Source: Planctomycetota bacterium (GTDB lineage Bacteria; Planctomycetota; Phycisphaerae; UBA1845). From it: a stretch of DNA of 64,000 nucleotides. Shown one piece after another: positions 51,977 to 61,593 of the stretch. The translations under genes and the position numbers were made by a program. The stretch lies in NCBI GenBank assembly GCA_024278775.1, contig JAJRSP010000132.1:1-64000 (forward strand), read 5' to 3'. Under the pieces are notes generated by a model. That model saw only the letters and a program-made list of their open reading frames with translations. It did not search any database and was not told the DNA's origin. Position 1 is the first letter of the stretch; the number at the start of each line of letters is the position of its first letter.

Positions 51977-54973
51977 TTACTCTCCTAGAGGCGGAACCCA
52001 CGCAGCCATCGGTTCCGAGTTGCCTGCACGTTTCGAATCAAACCCTGATAGACCCTTTGCGGAGACCGTCCTCGCCGCCCCGATACGCTCGATTTGAGTC
52101 ACCCGCTCGGACGACATGGGCGCATCAAGCGACCGCTCGGCCGGCAACGTCATGGGTGACGGTGCCAGCGTGGACCAATGTCTGATGTAGGCCACAATAT
52201 CGTCAACATCTTCCGAGGAAAGCGCCCCCAAGCCATTCGACCCACGCCCGAAGGCGCGCATCGCCGTACCCCGCCGTCCCCGCACGATCGTAGCCTGCAA
52301 AAACCCATCAGTGGCGGAAGCCAGGAACCCTTCGTTATTCAACTCCGGAGCCCACAAACCCTTCCCCTCTTCGCCGTGGCAGCCGGAGCAGTTCGACAGG
52401 TACAGTTCGTGGCCGCGTCCAAGATCCCACGGCACCACAAAACGATGCGGCACGTCAGCCACCGCACCCGGCAACTCAGGCGGCGCGTACTCCCACGATC
52501 TCAGGAACGCCACGAGATCGTTCACCTCATCGCTTGACAGACCTAGGATGGATTGCGGTCCGCGCTTCACCGGACGCATCTCCGTGCCACGCCGCCCCAA
52601 CGCCATCGTCGCCATGAGGAATCCGTCCGACGCAAAACGCAGGAAGTTCGCGTTAGCCAGTGCCGGACCGCTCGCCCCCTCACCATACACACCGTGACAA
52701 CCCGAGCAATTGGCGGCGTAGATATGCACGCCGGTCTCCGGTCGACCATGTGGCGATTTGGCCACCCGGGCGATCTCGTTTTCACCGGCCCGCTCCAGAT
52801 AACGAAGGTAAGCCACCACATCGTCAATGTGCCGCTCGGAAAGTTCTCCGATGCCCTGTCCGCCCTTGCGGAAACCGCGCATCTCGGTCCCTTCTTTGCC
52901 GTTCGTGATCCACTCTCGAAGCATCACGTCGCTTGCGTTGGCCAAAAAGACGGGGTTGTTAAGCTGCGGACCCGAAGCCCCCTCGCCATCCACTCCGTGG
53001 CAACCGCTACAGTGACCGGTAAAAATACGCCGACCGGTATCCCAGTCGCCGCGCGGCACCACCTGAGCGTGCCACTCGGCATCGTGACTGGGCTCGGTCT
53101 GCCAGGTCCGAACATACTTGATGAGCGACGCCACGTCGTCGTTGGAAAGGTGCCGCCAACTCGGCATCCCCGTACCTGGACGCCCTTGGATCATCGTCTC
53201 CGCGAGGTAGACATCAGAGACAGCCGTCAAGAACGCCTGCGTCCGAAGCGAAGGGGCCAGATCGCCGGACCCATCCAGCCCGTGACACATCACGCAATTC
53301 GCCTTGTAGAGCACCCTGCCGATACGAACAGAGGCTCGCGCCGAATCTTCCTGCGATACCGTGGCCACGACCGAAGGCACGTCGCTCCGCACGGTCTGCC
53401 ACTGGCGCAGGTACGCAAGAAGATCACTCACTTCCTGCGCGTCAAAACCACGCCACGCCGGCATCGCCGTATTGGGTCGGCCGTAGACAATTGTATCACG
53501 CAAAAAAGCGTCAGAGGCGACGGCAAGAAATGTCGGAGAGTTCAGAGTGACCCCGATGCCACCTTGGCCCGCAGCCCCATGGCACCCCGCACAATTTGAA
53601 CGATACAATGCGCCACCGACCCGGACGTCGCCACGCGCCGAAGATACCGCCGCCATATCCGGGGGTGGCTCCTGCCAACTCCGCAAATACTGAACGAGTA
53701 GCGTAATTTCATCGCCACTCAAACCGCCCTCTTCGGCCCATGCGAGCATCTTCGTGCCCGGTCGTCCGTACGTCACTACCCGCCGCAGGTAATCATCGCT
53801 TGCCACGGCCAACGTATCGCCAAGATTCAGCGAAGGCGTCAGCACCTCCATGTCGCTACGCTGTTCGATCACAATGTTTCGAGCGTCCCAAGACCGCCCC
53901 CACGGATCAGCGTCCGACTGCCACAACCCCTGACGCATGGTCGAACCGTAACCGTCCGGCCCATGACACGCCGAACAGTACATCTTGTAGAGCGTTTCTC
54001 CCCGAACCGGAACCCGAGAGGAGGCGAGTGCGGCCGGTTCCGGCATATGGCTCGCTGGCGCGTCCTTGCGATGAAACGCCCCCATGTACAGCGCCAAATC
54101 GCGTGCCTGATCGTCGGTCAGCCCCATATCCGGCATCACCGTAGTCGGAGACACACGACGGGGGTACTTGAAGTGCTCAAATAACCACTGCTCCACGGTG
54201 TGCTCACCCTCGATGTGGGTAAAATCAAAATCGTGCCTTGTTTTGTCCCCAACGTACGTGAGGTCCGGTCCCAGGGTCCCGCCGCGGCCGCGGTACTGGT
54301 GGCAACCCAAGCAGCCGGATTGCACGACGAGTTTCTTCGCGGCAGCCAGACGATCGGCACCGGGAAGCGATGCCGACAGAACCCCTTCATCGATCATGGG
54401 CTTCGCCGAAGCCCCATCCCCCTCTTCATTACGAGCGAAGAGGTCTTCCGCTCCGCCGTACAAATCCAGCTCATCGTGACATCGCCCGCAACTCGTATAC
54501 ACCGCATCCCCCCGCAGCATCGGTGAGTCCATGAACGGCACAGGAGCGCCATCGGGTCGCCAGCCATGCGCAAAATCCTTAACCGTGGCCTGACCCTGAC
54601 CCTGGTGGCAGATGGTACAACCAAACTTATCCGGCGGATGGAAACGCAACAGGTCACCCGAATGCCGACGGATCGGCTGCGGAACCTCGGCCATGGCGGG
54701 GTTTTCTACGCCCAAGTGACACGTCGTACATCGATCGACCCTGGCCAACTCCGGCAGGTAAATCTGCTTGTGCTCCACGCGAAACGCCTTGGCCGCCTGC
54801 CGCGCAAGTTCACCGTCGGCCGTCTCCAGCAACAGCACCTGATAGTCCGCTTGCGCATCGCGCCAGGCCCCACTGAAGTTTTCTTCAGACGCGGACAGCG
54901 CCAACACGCCAAGCGATACGATCGAACTCACCAACAGCACGACCTTCATGGCTTTGACTTGTCGATGATCCAT
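51977..54973 (-). CDS. Decaheme cytochrome c with six tandem class-I modules
   Basis: 998 residues. A signal or anchor (VVLLVSSIVSLGVLALS) precedes ten CXXCH sites: CTTCH 92, CTICH 119, CGRCH 162, CLGCH 221, CSACH 333, CAGCH 461, CVMCH 560, CSGCH 655, CSGCH 756, CSGCH 862. The last six are each followed by a copy of G(R/K)xGTxM or GRPNTAM, the Met axial-ligand loop, at about 95-130-residue spacing, so they are six repeated monoheme cytochrome c modules. Mature protein is probably periplasmic. It is between cytochrome b and the NapA-type gene and is the likely electron carrier linking them. Confidence 0.93.
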   Translation of the reverse strand: MDHRQVKAMKVVLLVSSIVSLGVLALSASEENFSGAWRDAQADYQVLLLETADGELARQAAKAFRVEHKQIYLPELARVDRCTTCHLGVENPAMAEVPQPIRRHSGDLLRFHPPDKFGCTICHQGQGQATVKDFAHGWRPDGAPVPFMDSPMLRGDAVYTSCGRCHDELDLYGGAEDLFARNEEGDGASAKPMIDEGVLSASLPGADRLAAAKKLVVQSGCLGCHQYRGRGGTLGPDLTYVGDKTRHDFDFTHIEGEHTVEQWLFEHFKYPRRVSPTTVMPDMGLTDDQARDLALYMGAFHRKDAPASHMPEPAALASSRVPVRGETLYKMYCSACHGPDGYGSTMRQGLWQSDADPWGRSWDARNIVIEQRSDMEVLTPSLNLGDTLAVASDDYLRRVVTYGRPGTKMLAWAEEGGLSGDEITLLVQYLRSWQEPPPDMAAVSSARGDVRVGGALYRSNCAGCHGAAGQGGIGVTLNSPTFLAVASDAFLRDTIVYGRPNTAMPAWRGFDAQEVSDLLAYLRQWQTVRSDVPSVVATVSQEDSARASVRIGRVLYKANCVMCHGLDGSGDLAPSLRTQAFLTAVSDVYLAETMIQGRPGTGMPSWRHLSNDDVASLIKYVRTWQTEPSHDAEWHAQVVPRGDWDTGRRIFTGHCSGCHGVDGEGASGPQLNNPVFLANASDVMLREWITNGKEGTEMRGFRKGGQGIGELSERHIDDVVAYLRYLERAGENEIARVAKSPHGRPETGVHIYAANCSGCHGVYGEGASGPALANANFLRFASDGFLMATMALGRRGTEMRPVKRGPQSILGLSSDEVNDLVAFLRSWEYAPPELPGAVADVPHRFVVPWDLGRGHELYLSNCSGCHGEEGKGLWAPELNNEGFLASATDGFLQATIVRGRRGTAMRAFGRGSNGLGALSSEDVDDIVAYIRHWSTLAPSPMTLPAERSLDAPMSSERVTQIERIGAARTVSAKGLSGFDSKRAGNSEPMAAWVPPLGE

Positions 54974-55012
54974 GTCATCTCCCGAAAACGCGTCCCGAAC
55001 CTCGCAGCCTCA

Positions 55013-55054
55013 CCCAGACCAACCCGATGCCCAGACCAACCCGATGCCCAGACC
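55013..55054. repeat. 17-bp tandem repeat, 2.5 copies
   Basis: CCCAGACCAACCCGATG occurs at 55013-55029 and 55030-55046, with a partial third copy at 55047-55054, in the gap between the cytochrome b and decaheme genes. It is probably slippage; it sits in the ribosome-entry side of the decaheme gene and might affect it only slightly. Confidence 0.85.
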
Positions 55055-55057
55055 GGC

Positions 55058-56674
55058 TTAGTGCACAGGCCAATCCGCCGACGACCAATAGAAGGCCCAG
55101 TTGGGTCCGCGGAGGAACGTGGCGAAGTACGTCAAGATCACGAAACCCACCAGGAAACAGGTAAAGAGCGCGATAGCTCCCATCCGTGTCGAATTCGTCG
55201 CCTTCATGGCCACGAAAGACCAGAGCGCAAAACACGCCACGAATACCGTGCCCGGATTGAACAACGTAATCACAATCTGCGGCACGTCGGCCGTCGCCTC
55301 CCAGTTGCGGAGCCAACCGTGCGCCACTGTGAACCAGAGCATCCCGACCACCACGAGTACCGCAAAAACAGCCGACAACATGGCCGTACGCCGCCCCTGT
55401 CGCCCGCTGAACCAAATGCCACAGTCTTCCTTTTCTCTATCAAGATACGGCACCAATCCCAGACCCAGCACCACAATCGCGGGAATCCCCACGCCACCCA
55501 TGAATGCCGAATAGGAAACCAACTCCTGCAATCCGAGGAAATACCAGGGGGCTTTGGCCGGATTCTCCGGAACCGCCGGGTTGGCCATTTCTGTCAGAGG
55601 CGCGTCAACCCACATACCAATCACCAGAGTGAGCAGCACGGTGACCATGCTGACGGCACCAATGACGTACATCACGTTGGGCCAGGTTGTGATCGTGTTA
55701 CGCAGCTCACGATTCACCGCAGGCGTCCGCCCCTTCATAAGCCCCATAAGCCCGTAGGTCTTGAGCGGCAATGTGTCGGATAGGACAACGTCTCCCCCCG
55801 CTTCGCCATCCGACTTCGGGAGTTCGTCGGCGGAACGCGGCCTCACCAACCCACCGTCCTTACGAATCCGCCAGAAGTGAACCGCAATCATCGCGGTAAT
55901 CACAATGGGCAGGACCATGACATGAAGCACGTAAAACCGCGTTAACGCCTCCTGACCCACATAGTGAGCCCCAAGCAACAACTCTTTTTGCAACCCACCC
56001 ACGTCGAACCACTGCGTCATGCCCAACGCATCTGTGAGTTCCCGAGGCGACTGAGCAATGTTGGATCCAATCGTAATCGCCCAGTACGCCAACTGATCCC
56101 ACGGCAGCAGGTAGCCCGTAAAACTGAGTGCGAGGGTCAGCACGAACAACCCCATACCGATCACCCAGTTGAATCGCCGTGGACCTTTATATGCGGAGGT
56201 GTAGAACGCGCGCGCCATGTGAAGCATCACACTCGCCACCATGGCATGTGCCGCCCAACGATGCACGTTTCGAATCAGTCGCCCGGTCGGCACCACATAA
56301 ATAATATCCAGCATCGACGCGTAGGCCTGATCTACCGCCGGCTTGTAATACACCATCAAGAGAATCCCTGTGAAGCAGAGCAAGACAAACAGCACCAGCG
56401 TCGCGTAGCCCAGCCCCAGTGTCGTCAACGCCTTGATGGAGTGAACATGTGTCCGCACCGGAAGAACATGCAAGAAGAAATTGGTGAAAATAGCTTGTGA
56501 CTTGGCCCGGTCCGACGTGGGCTTTCCATGCCGGACCACCGATGCCGTAAACGCCCTCGGAGTCGATAGCAAATTCGCCGCAAACGCACGCACGGCACCG
56601 CGATCACCCATGCTACGCTCGCCGGTCTCGCCGCGCTTTCCTGACGACGCAGAATCGCGTTTCACGTCGGACAT
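55058..56674 (-). CDS. Cytochrome b, fused b/IV type with extra C-terminal helices
   Basis: 538 residues from ATG 56672-56674 with GGAG upstream. Two bis-His pairs are seen: RWAAHAMVASVMLH and FYVLHVMVLPIVITAMIAVH. SFTGYLLPWDQLAYWA is the Qi/heme loop. The Qo PEWY motif reads APWYFLGLQEL, a variant seen in menaquinol-type complexes. After YLDREKEDCGIWFSG there are extra membrane segments ending RGPNWAFYWSSADWPVH. It oxidises quinol and passes electrons to the Rieske protein and cytochrome c. Confidence 0.94.
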   Translation of the reverse strand: MSDVKRDSASSGKRGETGERSMGDRGAVRAFAANLLSTPRAFTASVVRHGKPTSDRAKSQAIFTNFFLHVLPVRTHVHSIKALTTLGLGYATLVLFVLLCFTGILLMVYYKPAVDQAYASMLDIIYVVPTGRLIRNVHRWAAHAMVASVMLHMARAFYTSAYKGPRRFNWVIGMGLFVLTLALSFTGYLLPWDQLAYWAITIGSNIAQSPRELTDALGMTQWFDVGGLQKELLLGAHYVGQEALTRFYVLHVMVLPIVITAMIAVHFWRIRKDGGLVRPRSADELPKSDGEAGGDVVLSDTLPLKTYGLMGLMKGRTPAVNRELRNTITTWPNVMYVIGAVSMVTVLLTLVIGMWVDAPLTEMANPAVPENPAKAPWYFLGLQELVSYSAFMGGVGIPAIVVLGLGLVPYLDREKEDCGIWFSGRQGRRTAMLSAVFAVLVVVGMLWFTVAHGWLRNWEATADVPQIVITLFNPGTVFVACFALWSFVAMKATNSTRMGAIALFTCFLVGFVILTYFATFLRGPNWAFYWSSADWPVH

Positions 56675-56724
56675 GATCTCACTCCAACTCGCCCAGCGCG
56701 GCCCCATAAGGGCACCACGACAGG

Positions 56725-57219
56725 CTACACACTCAACACGGTCCCTTGTTCCACTTCCTTCAATGTTTCCGCCACGAGCGAACCTTCCGGTGAGACCTGA
56801 AGCTCCACCCACACCAACCCCTTGGGAGCCGGTCCACCGGTCAGCTTCCCCATCGCATCAAACGAAGACCCGTGGCAAGGACACAAAAACGCTCCATCGG
56901 GACCCCGCTCTGCGACACATCCCAGGTGCGTACAGACCGCCGAAATTGCGTAGAATCCTTCCGCGGTTCGGTAAAGCCACAAACGCTGCGCGGGAAAATA
57001 CGTCGATGCACCGACCTGAAACCGGTCGGGCTTGCCGAGCTTTACACGAGAATTCGACTCTGGAAATACGGAGGGCATCGGTAGCCGAAGCGAACCCAGC
57101 ATCGCCATGACAAACGCCAGAATCGCAGACCATCCGGCCGCCAACCCAAGAAAGTCACGGCGAGCCGGTGGCGTTTGGAACCGCTTGCTCATCTCCGGCC
57201 GGCTGTGATCCACTGCCAT
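56725..57219 (-). CDS. Rieske iron-sulfur protein
   Basis: 164 residues from ATG 57217-57219 (GAGGG 7 nt upstream). The N-terminus has a Tat-type motif [12 protein letters not shown] and a membrane anchor ([12 protein letters not shown]). The Rieske cluster ligands are CTHLGC and CPCHGSSF. It ends with [15 protein letters not shown]. It is the high-potential carrier of the bc-type complex and lies next to cytochrome b (55058-56674). Confidence 0.95.
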   Translation of the reverse strand: MAVDHSRPEMSKRFQTPPARRDFLGLAAGWSAILAFVMAMLGSLRLPMPSVFPESNSRVKLGKPDRFQVGASTYFPAQRLWLYRTAEGFYAISAVCTHLGCVAERGPDGAFLCPCHGSSFDAMGKLTGGPAPKGLVWVELQVSPEGSLVAETLKEVEQGTVLSV

Positions 57220-57232
57220 AACAAAACCCTCA

Positions 57233-59143
57233 TCAACTGGGAACGGCGGTCGGCACCAGGGTTGCCGTAAAACCGAATCGTTCCATCGTAATCGCATCCA
57301 CCGGACACCGCTCGGCGCACAGCGCGCAACGGATACATTTCGCCTCATCCTTCACGATCGCCGACATCTCCGCCAGCTCAGCCGCCCCGTAGCGCTCTTG
57401 CAGTGCCAGACCGAGTTCATCCCCGCCCACCAAACGATCACACGAGACAAGCTGCAGGCACAGCTCCGGACACACATCCGCACACCCACCGCACAAAATA
57501 CACTTCTCGGAATCGAAGATCGTGTTCACCCCACAATCCAAGCATCGACACGCCTCGGTCACGGCCTGCGACTCCGTAAAACCACATTCCACCACCGCCG
57601 CCTGGCTTAGCTTTCGCGTTTCGGCGCTCATGGTGTCGGGAACTTGGCGGGGAAGTTTTTCGTAGTCCGGTTCACGACCGTAGTCAGGTATGTTGAGATG
57701 AACAAACTCATACGAAGGCACCAGCGGCTTACCCTGCAAGAAGGCATCCACCGAGAGCGCACATTTCTTGCCGCTCGCCACCGCGTCAATCAGCAAACGC
57801 GGACCGTACGCAATATCGCCCGCGAGAAAAACATCCGGTGCATCAGTACGCAAGGACTCCTGGTCGCATGTCAGCAGACCGCGTCCATCGACGGAGAGGT
57901 CTGTTGCAGGCTCCACGAAGCTCAAATCAGCCTGCTGCCCGATCGCCCACAGCACGGTGTCCGCCTCGATCGTCGTCAGGTCGGCCTCATCAAATGTTGG
58001 CGCAAACTTCCCGGAGTCATCAAAAACGCTCAGACAACGTTTGAACGTCACGCCGGTCAGCTTGCTGGACGCATCACGCACAATCTCCACGGGACCGAGC
58101 GAGGCGTGCAACACCACACCTTCCTCATGCCCTTCGAGAATCTCCAGATCGTCGGCTGGCATCTCCTCGACACTTTCCAAACAACAGAGGTGAACCTCGC
58201 CGCCTTCAGATTGCCGCAACACGCTGCGCGATACGTCGTAACCGATCTGCCGAACCAAAGTCCGCGACACATCATACGCAACATTACCCCCACCGATCAC
58301 AACCGTCTTACGCCCGAGCCGGGATAGCGTCGAGCCGGACGAACGATCTTTCAACGCAACGTCACGCAGGAACTCCACACCACCGATCACGCCCGGACCC
58401 TCACCACCGGGAATGGGGATGGCACGAGACTTCTTGGCCCCCACAGCCACGATCGTCGCAGCGTAATCACGGCGAATGTCCGTAAAGAGAATATCTTTGC
58501 CCACCTCGGTATTGTAGATGAACTCCACTCCCAACGCCCGAATCACTTCGACCTCTGCCTCGATCAAGGCGCGCGGGAGGCGGTACTCCGGAATACCAAA
58601 CGCCAGCATGCCCGCCGGCACCGGCTCCATCTCGAAAATGGTCGGGCGATACCCCAGCAGCGCAAGATCATGCGCGGCGGCTAAGCCGGCCGGTCCGGAA
58701 CCGATAATCGCCACCTTAGCGCCGTCGGCCGCACCATCACCCGGCTCACCAGGCATCGCCCCCAGCTCATTTCGATCGAAACAATCCCGTCGCGACCGGC
58801 CGGCCAAAACACGTTTCATAAAAGAGATGGGCTGGAGCGTCTCGCTCGTAAATGACTCCGGACCGTGTCGCTCGGCGACGAAACGCTTCAGGGCACGGAT
58901 GGAGACGGCCTCGTCGACATCACCCCGGCGACAAGCAGCCTCGCAGGGTGCCCCGCACACACGACCACAAATACTTGCCAGCGGGTTGGGCCCCCGCGCG
59001 ATCAGATAAGCCGAAGCGAAATCCCCCCGAGCGACGGCCCGGACATAACCCCGCGCGTCCGTGTTGACCGGACACGCATACTGGCATTTGATCTGCCTTC
59101 GCCAGTAGGTTTCGTCTGGAATCTCTACCGATACCGAATCCAC
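57233..59143 (-). CDS. GltD-like FAD/NAD(P) oxidoreductase with ferredoxin domains
   Basis: 636 residues, GTG start. The N-terminal Cys-rich domain [15 protein letters not shown] and [16 protein letters not shown] matches GltD-type [4Fe-4S] domains. An FAD site [22 protein letters not shown] and a second dinucleotide site [14 protein letters not shown] follow, and the C-terminal part carries two ferredoxin clusters [11 protein letters not shown] and [11 protein letters not shown]. No signal peptide is seen, so it is probably cytoplasmic. In the bc-type operons of some Planctomycetota, subunits of this kind are thought to link NAD(P)H to the complex, but the direction is unknown. It opens the operon. 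Confidence 0.9.
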   Translation of the reverse strand: MDSVSVEIPDETYWRRQIKCQYACPVNTDARGYVRAVARGDFASAYLIARGPNPLASICGRVCGAPCEAACRRGDVDEAVSIRALKRFVAERHGPESFTSETLQPISFMKRVLAGRSRRDCFDRNELGAMPGEPGDGAADGAKVAIIGSGPAGLAAAHDLALLGYRPTIFEMEPVPAGMLAFGIPEYRLPRALIEAEVEVIRALGVEFIYNTEVGKDILFTDIRRDYAATIVAVGAKKSRAIPIPGGEGPGVIGGVEFLRDVALKDRSSGSTLSRLGRKTVVIGGGNVAYDVSRTLVRQIGYDVSRSVLRQSEGGEVHLCCLESVEEMPADDLEILEGHEEGVVLHASLGPVEIVRDASSKLTGVTFKRCLSVFDDSGKFAPTFDEADLTTIEADTVLWAIGQQADLSFVEPATDLSVDGRGLLTCDQESLRTDAPDVFLAGDIAYGPRLLIDAVASGKKCALSVDAFLQGKPLVPSYEFVHLNIPDYGREPDYEKLPRQVPDTMSAETRKLSQAAVVECGFTESQAVTEACRCLDCGVNTIFDSEKCILCGGCADVCPELCLQLVSCDRLVGGDELGLALQERYGAAELAEMSAIVKDEAKCIRCALCAERCPVDAITMERFGFTATLVPTAVPS

Positions 59144-59781
59144 GATATCTCTCTTCGTGCCGACACCGCCCCCACCAAACTACATCCGCACGCACCGTCG
59201 ATTGGTACTAGATCGGTACGGCTTCCTCATTTCGTTTAGCTCCATTGCATTCCACTTCGAGCGGCCGGCTCGCACTACACCCCAACGATGACTCCGACGA
59301 TCACTCCATCGTCGCGATCAGACGCTACGCAGGGGTTCAGTAATTCCGGCAACACAAGCCCTCGGACAATGGGCACAAACCAAGCCCGCAGATCGCGTGG
59401 CAAGTTCGATGCCCAAACAGCACAGCTTCCGCGAATTGGTCGCATCGCTGTAAAAAAATCAACTATATACGACGAAAAGGAATAAACTCACAGGCTCGCG
59501 AGGAATGAACACCCACTATGCAACCCACATTCCCATCCTGTTGACTACGTACGTCGACCACAACGAGCCATCGAACCTTATTTGCCAACCGATCGCAACC
59601 TGTGACTTTTATGAAAACCACAGCCCGAAATGGAAAAGAGGAGGCCCACCAAAGCCAACCACTCTGGTGACCCACGCCGCGCTTGAGGATATCGCCGCGT
59701 CAGACTCGAGCGGCAGTATACATGTCGGAAGCACCACACACCTTCGCAGACGCTAAGGCAACGTCAGGCACAGATGCCCAC
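59144..59781. other. 638-bp intergenic region with hairpin upstream of the respiratory operon
   Basis: Nothing firmly coding. A 56-codon minus-strand frame (59275-59445, MRPIRGSCAVWA...) exists but is not convincing. An inverted repeat CGACGAT-cactcc-ATCGTCG lies at 59295-59314, and a GGTAC pair near 59205-59219. This stretch should hold the promoter of the GltD-like operon. Confidence 0.4.
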
Positions 59782-60237
59782 TTAAGGTTGATCGCAACAA
59801 CTAGCGTCGAAATCGCTGATCTTATCAATCCGCCGTCCATGTCGGCCACCTTCATACTCGGTGCGCATCCAGACCTCCACCAACCGATGGATCAACTCCT
59901 CGCCCAGTAAGTCGGCCGGTAAACACAACACGTTGGCGTCGTTGTGGCGTCGAGACATCTCAGCCGTCAACTCGTCGTGACAGAGTGCCGCGCGAATTCC
60001 GCGAACCTTGTTAGCGCAGATCGACATGCCGATCCCGGTACCACAAAGAAAAATCCCACGGTCGGAAACACCACTGGCCACAGATTTCGCACCGGCAAAC
60101 GCCATGTCCGGGTAATCGCAACTGGCCACCCCCTCACACCCGCAGTCGATGATCTCATGACCGGATTCCTTGAGCATCAACTTAATCTGCTCTTTGGCAA
60201 GAAAGCCCCGATGATCACTCGCGAGTGCCACGTTCAT
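59782..60237 (-). CDS. rpiB: Ribose-5-phosphate isomerase B
   Basis: 151 residues. It interconverts ribose-5-phosphate and ribulose-5-phosphate in the pentose phosphate pathway. MNVALASDHRGFLAKEQI, the active-site Cys in CGTGIGMSICANKVRGIRAALCHD, and the HNDANVLCL stretch are diagnostic. It is coupled by ATGA to the TsaC-phosphatase fusion gene upstream. Confidence 0.96.
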   Translation of the reverse strand: MNVALASDHRGFLAKEQIKLMLKESGHEIIDCGCEGVASCDYPDMAFAGAKSVASGVSDRGIFLCGTGIGMSICANKVRGIRAALCHDELTAEMSRRHNDANVLCLPADLLGEELIHRLVEVWMRTEYEGGRHGRRIDKISDFDASCCDQP

Positions 60238-61355
60238 GACATCACCTCCTCAAGTTTTCTGCGCAGCGCGGATTCCACCTGTGTAGCACACGCATCGTAA
60301 TCTTGCTCCGTACCGCCCACCGGATCGACCACATCCTGATCGTCACACAAAACCGCCACGCGATCTTTCGCACTCGGACACAACTCGATCACACGATCCC
60401 GGTGATACTTGGTCATCACGAACACGTGGTCAGCCTGCTGAACCATGTCAGCCTCCAACAATGACGATACGTGGCCCGACAGGTCCACGCCGCGTTTTGT
60501 CATAACCGACAACGCCGCAGGTGATGCAGACCCATACCCCCCCGACACGCCGGCCGAGGATACAAACACGCCGCGTCCCGCCAGCTCATCGAGTGCGCAG
60601 CCGAGTTTTTCGGAGAGCCATTTCTTCGCCAGCCCCTCGGCCATGGGACTCCGACAGGTGTTACCAGTACACACGAAAAGAAAATGCACCGCCGCCAACC
60701 TCCCGATGGTCCCTACATCCAGAACACCCTCACGCACCACCTCATAGCGCGAGCCATCCACACGAACGATCGTCGACGGCTTTGCATAGCGCGTGGACCC
60801 GGCATCAAGCAACAAAGCCGCCAGATCACCGATCGCCTCAGCCGCTGCCGTCCCCGATAACGGTGCCGACTCGCCCGCCCGGTTGGCACTGGTCGCCACT
60901 ACCGGAAACGACGCCGCACGCAGCAACGCGCCGGCCACCGCATCATCCGGGCAGCGTAGCCCCACGGTACCACCATAGAACATCGCATCCGCCGCGGTGC
61001 GATCGAGCTCTTTCATCACGGGCGTCAACGCGGGATCGGGCACTGGCAAAATCAAAGTCAGTGGTCCCGGCCAAGCCTTGCGAATCAGACGCCTCGTTAA
61101 TCCGCTGACACCCGCCGTATACCGTTCGACCGCCTCACGCTCGCCGAGATGAACCGTAAACGCTTTGTCGTACCCACGAGACTTCGCCGCGCGAAGTCGC
61201 TCCATCCCCTCAGGGCTGTCCGCCCGCGCGGCCAGCCCATACACCGTCTCCGTCGGAAACGCCACCAGCCGGCCAGACCGCAACACATCCACCGCCCGAA
61301 CTACCGCCGCCGCGAACGACGCGCGCGGATCAACCTTCGTAACCACTAGCGACAT
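60234..61355 (-). CDS. TsaC (Sua5/YrdC) fused to low-molecular-weight phosphatase
   Basis: 373 residues from ATG 61353-61355. Residues about 1-210 are TsaC-type (LRSGRLVAFPTETVYGLAARA, KSRGYDKAFTVHL, GPLTLILPV, TSANRAGESAP), which makes threonylcarbamoyl-AMP for tRNA t6A. After a short linker, HFLFVCTGNTCRSPMAEGLA is the C-x5-R-S P-loop of a low-molecular-weight tyrosine/arginine phosphatase, with catalytic Asp near VVDPVGGTEQDY. In Bacillus the separate genes ywlC, ywlE and rpiB (ywlF) are close together in this order, so this looks like a fusion of neighbours. Confidence 0.93.
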   Translation of the reverse strand: MSLVVTKVDPRASFAAAVVRAVDVLRSGRLVAFPTETVYGLAARADSPEGMERLRAAKSRGYDKAFTVHLGEREAVERYTAGVSGLTRRLIRKAWPGPLTLILPVPDPALTPVMKELDRTAADAMFYGGTVGLRCPDDAVAGALLRAASFPVVATSANRAGESAPLSGTAAAEAIGDLAALLLDAGSTRYAKPSTIVRVDGSRYEVVREGVLDVGTIGRLAAVHFLFVCTGNTCRSPMAEGLAKKWLSEKLGCALDELAGRGVFVSSAGVSGGYGSASPAALSVMTKRGVDLSGHVSSLLEADMVQQADHVFVMTKYHRDRVIELCPSAKDRVAVLCDDQDVVDPVGGTEQDYDACATQVESALRRKLEEVMS

Positions 61356-61593
61356 TGCGCGTGACCTCACGGTTCACGGTAGATGTTATTCTCGGACGTG
61401 TCAAGAACTTCAGTGCCCCCGATCAGTGGTAAGTGCGACACCACCGGCGTGTGTGACAGGGGCCAACGTAGCCAAATCGGGTTTGCGAACGCACGACGGA
61501 CCTGCCCGCGACGCCTGCCCACGCCACCGAGATGGTCCTCCCCCATGCCCCCGGTCCACACACACCACCATGCCCCGGAGCATCACCCGTACA

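Noticed and set aside
55013..55054. Possible CRISPR or operator array
   Set aside because: Contiguous 17-bp repeats without spacers; looks like slippage.
54975..55415. Minus-strand frame over the tail of cytochrome b
   Set aside because: It is a shifted frame inside the cytochrome b gene; the real frame has the heme motifs.
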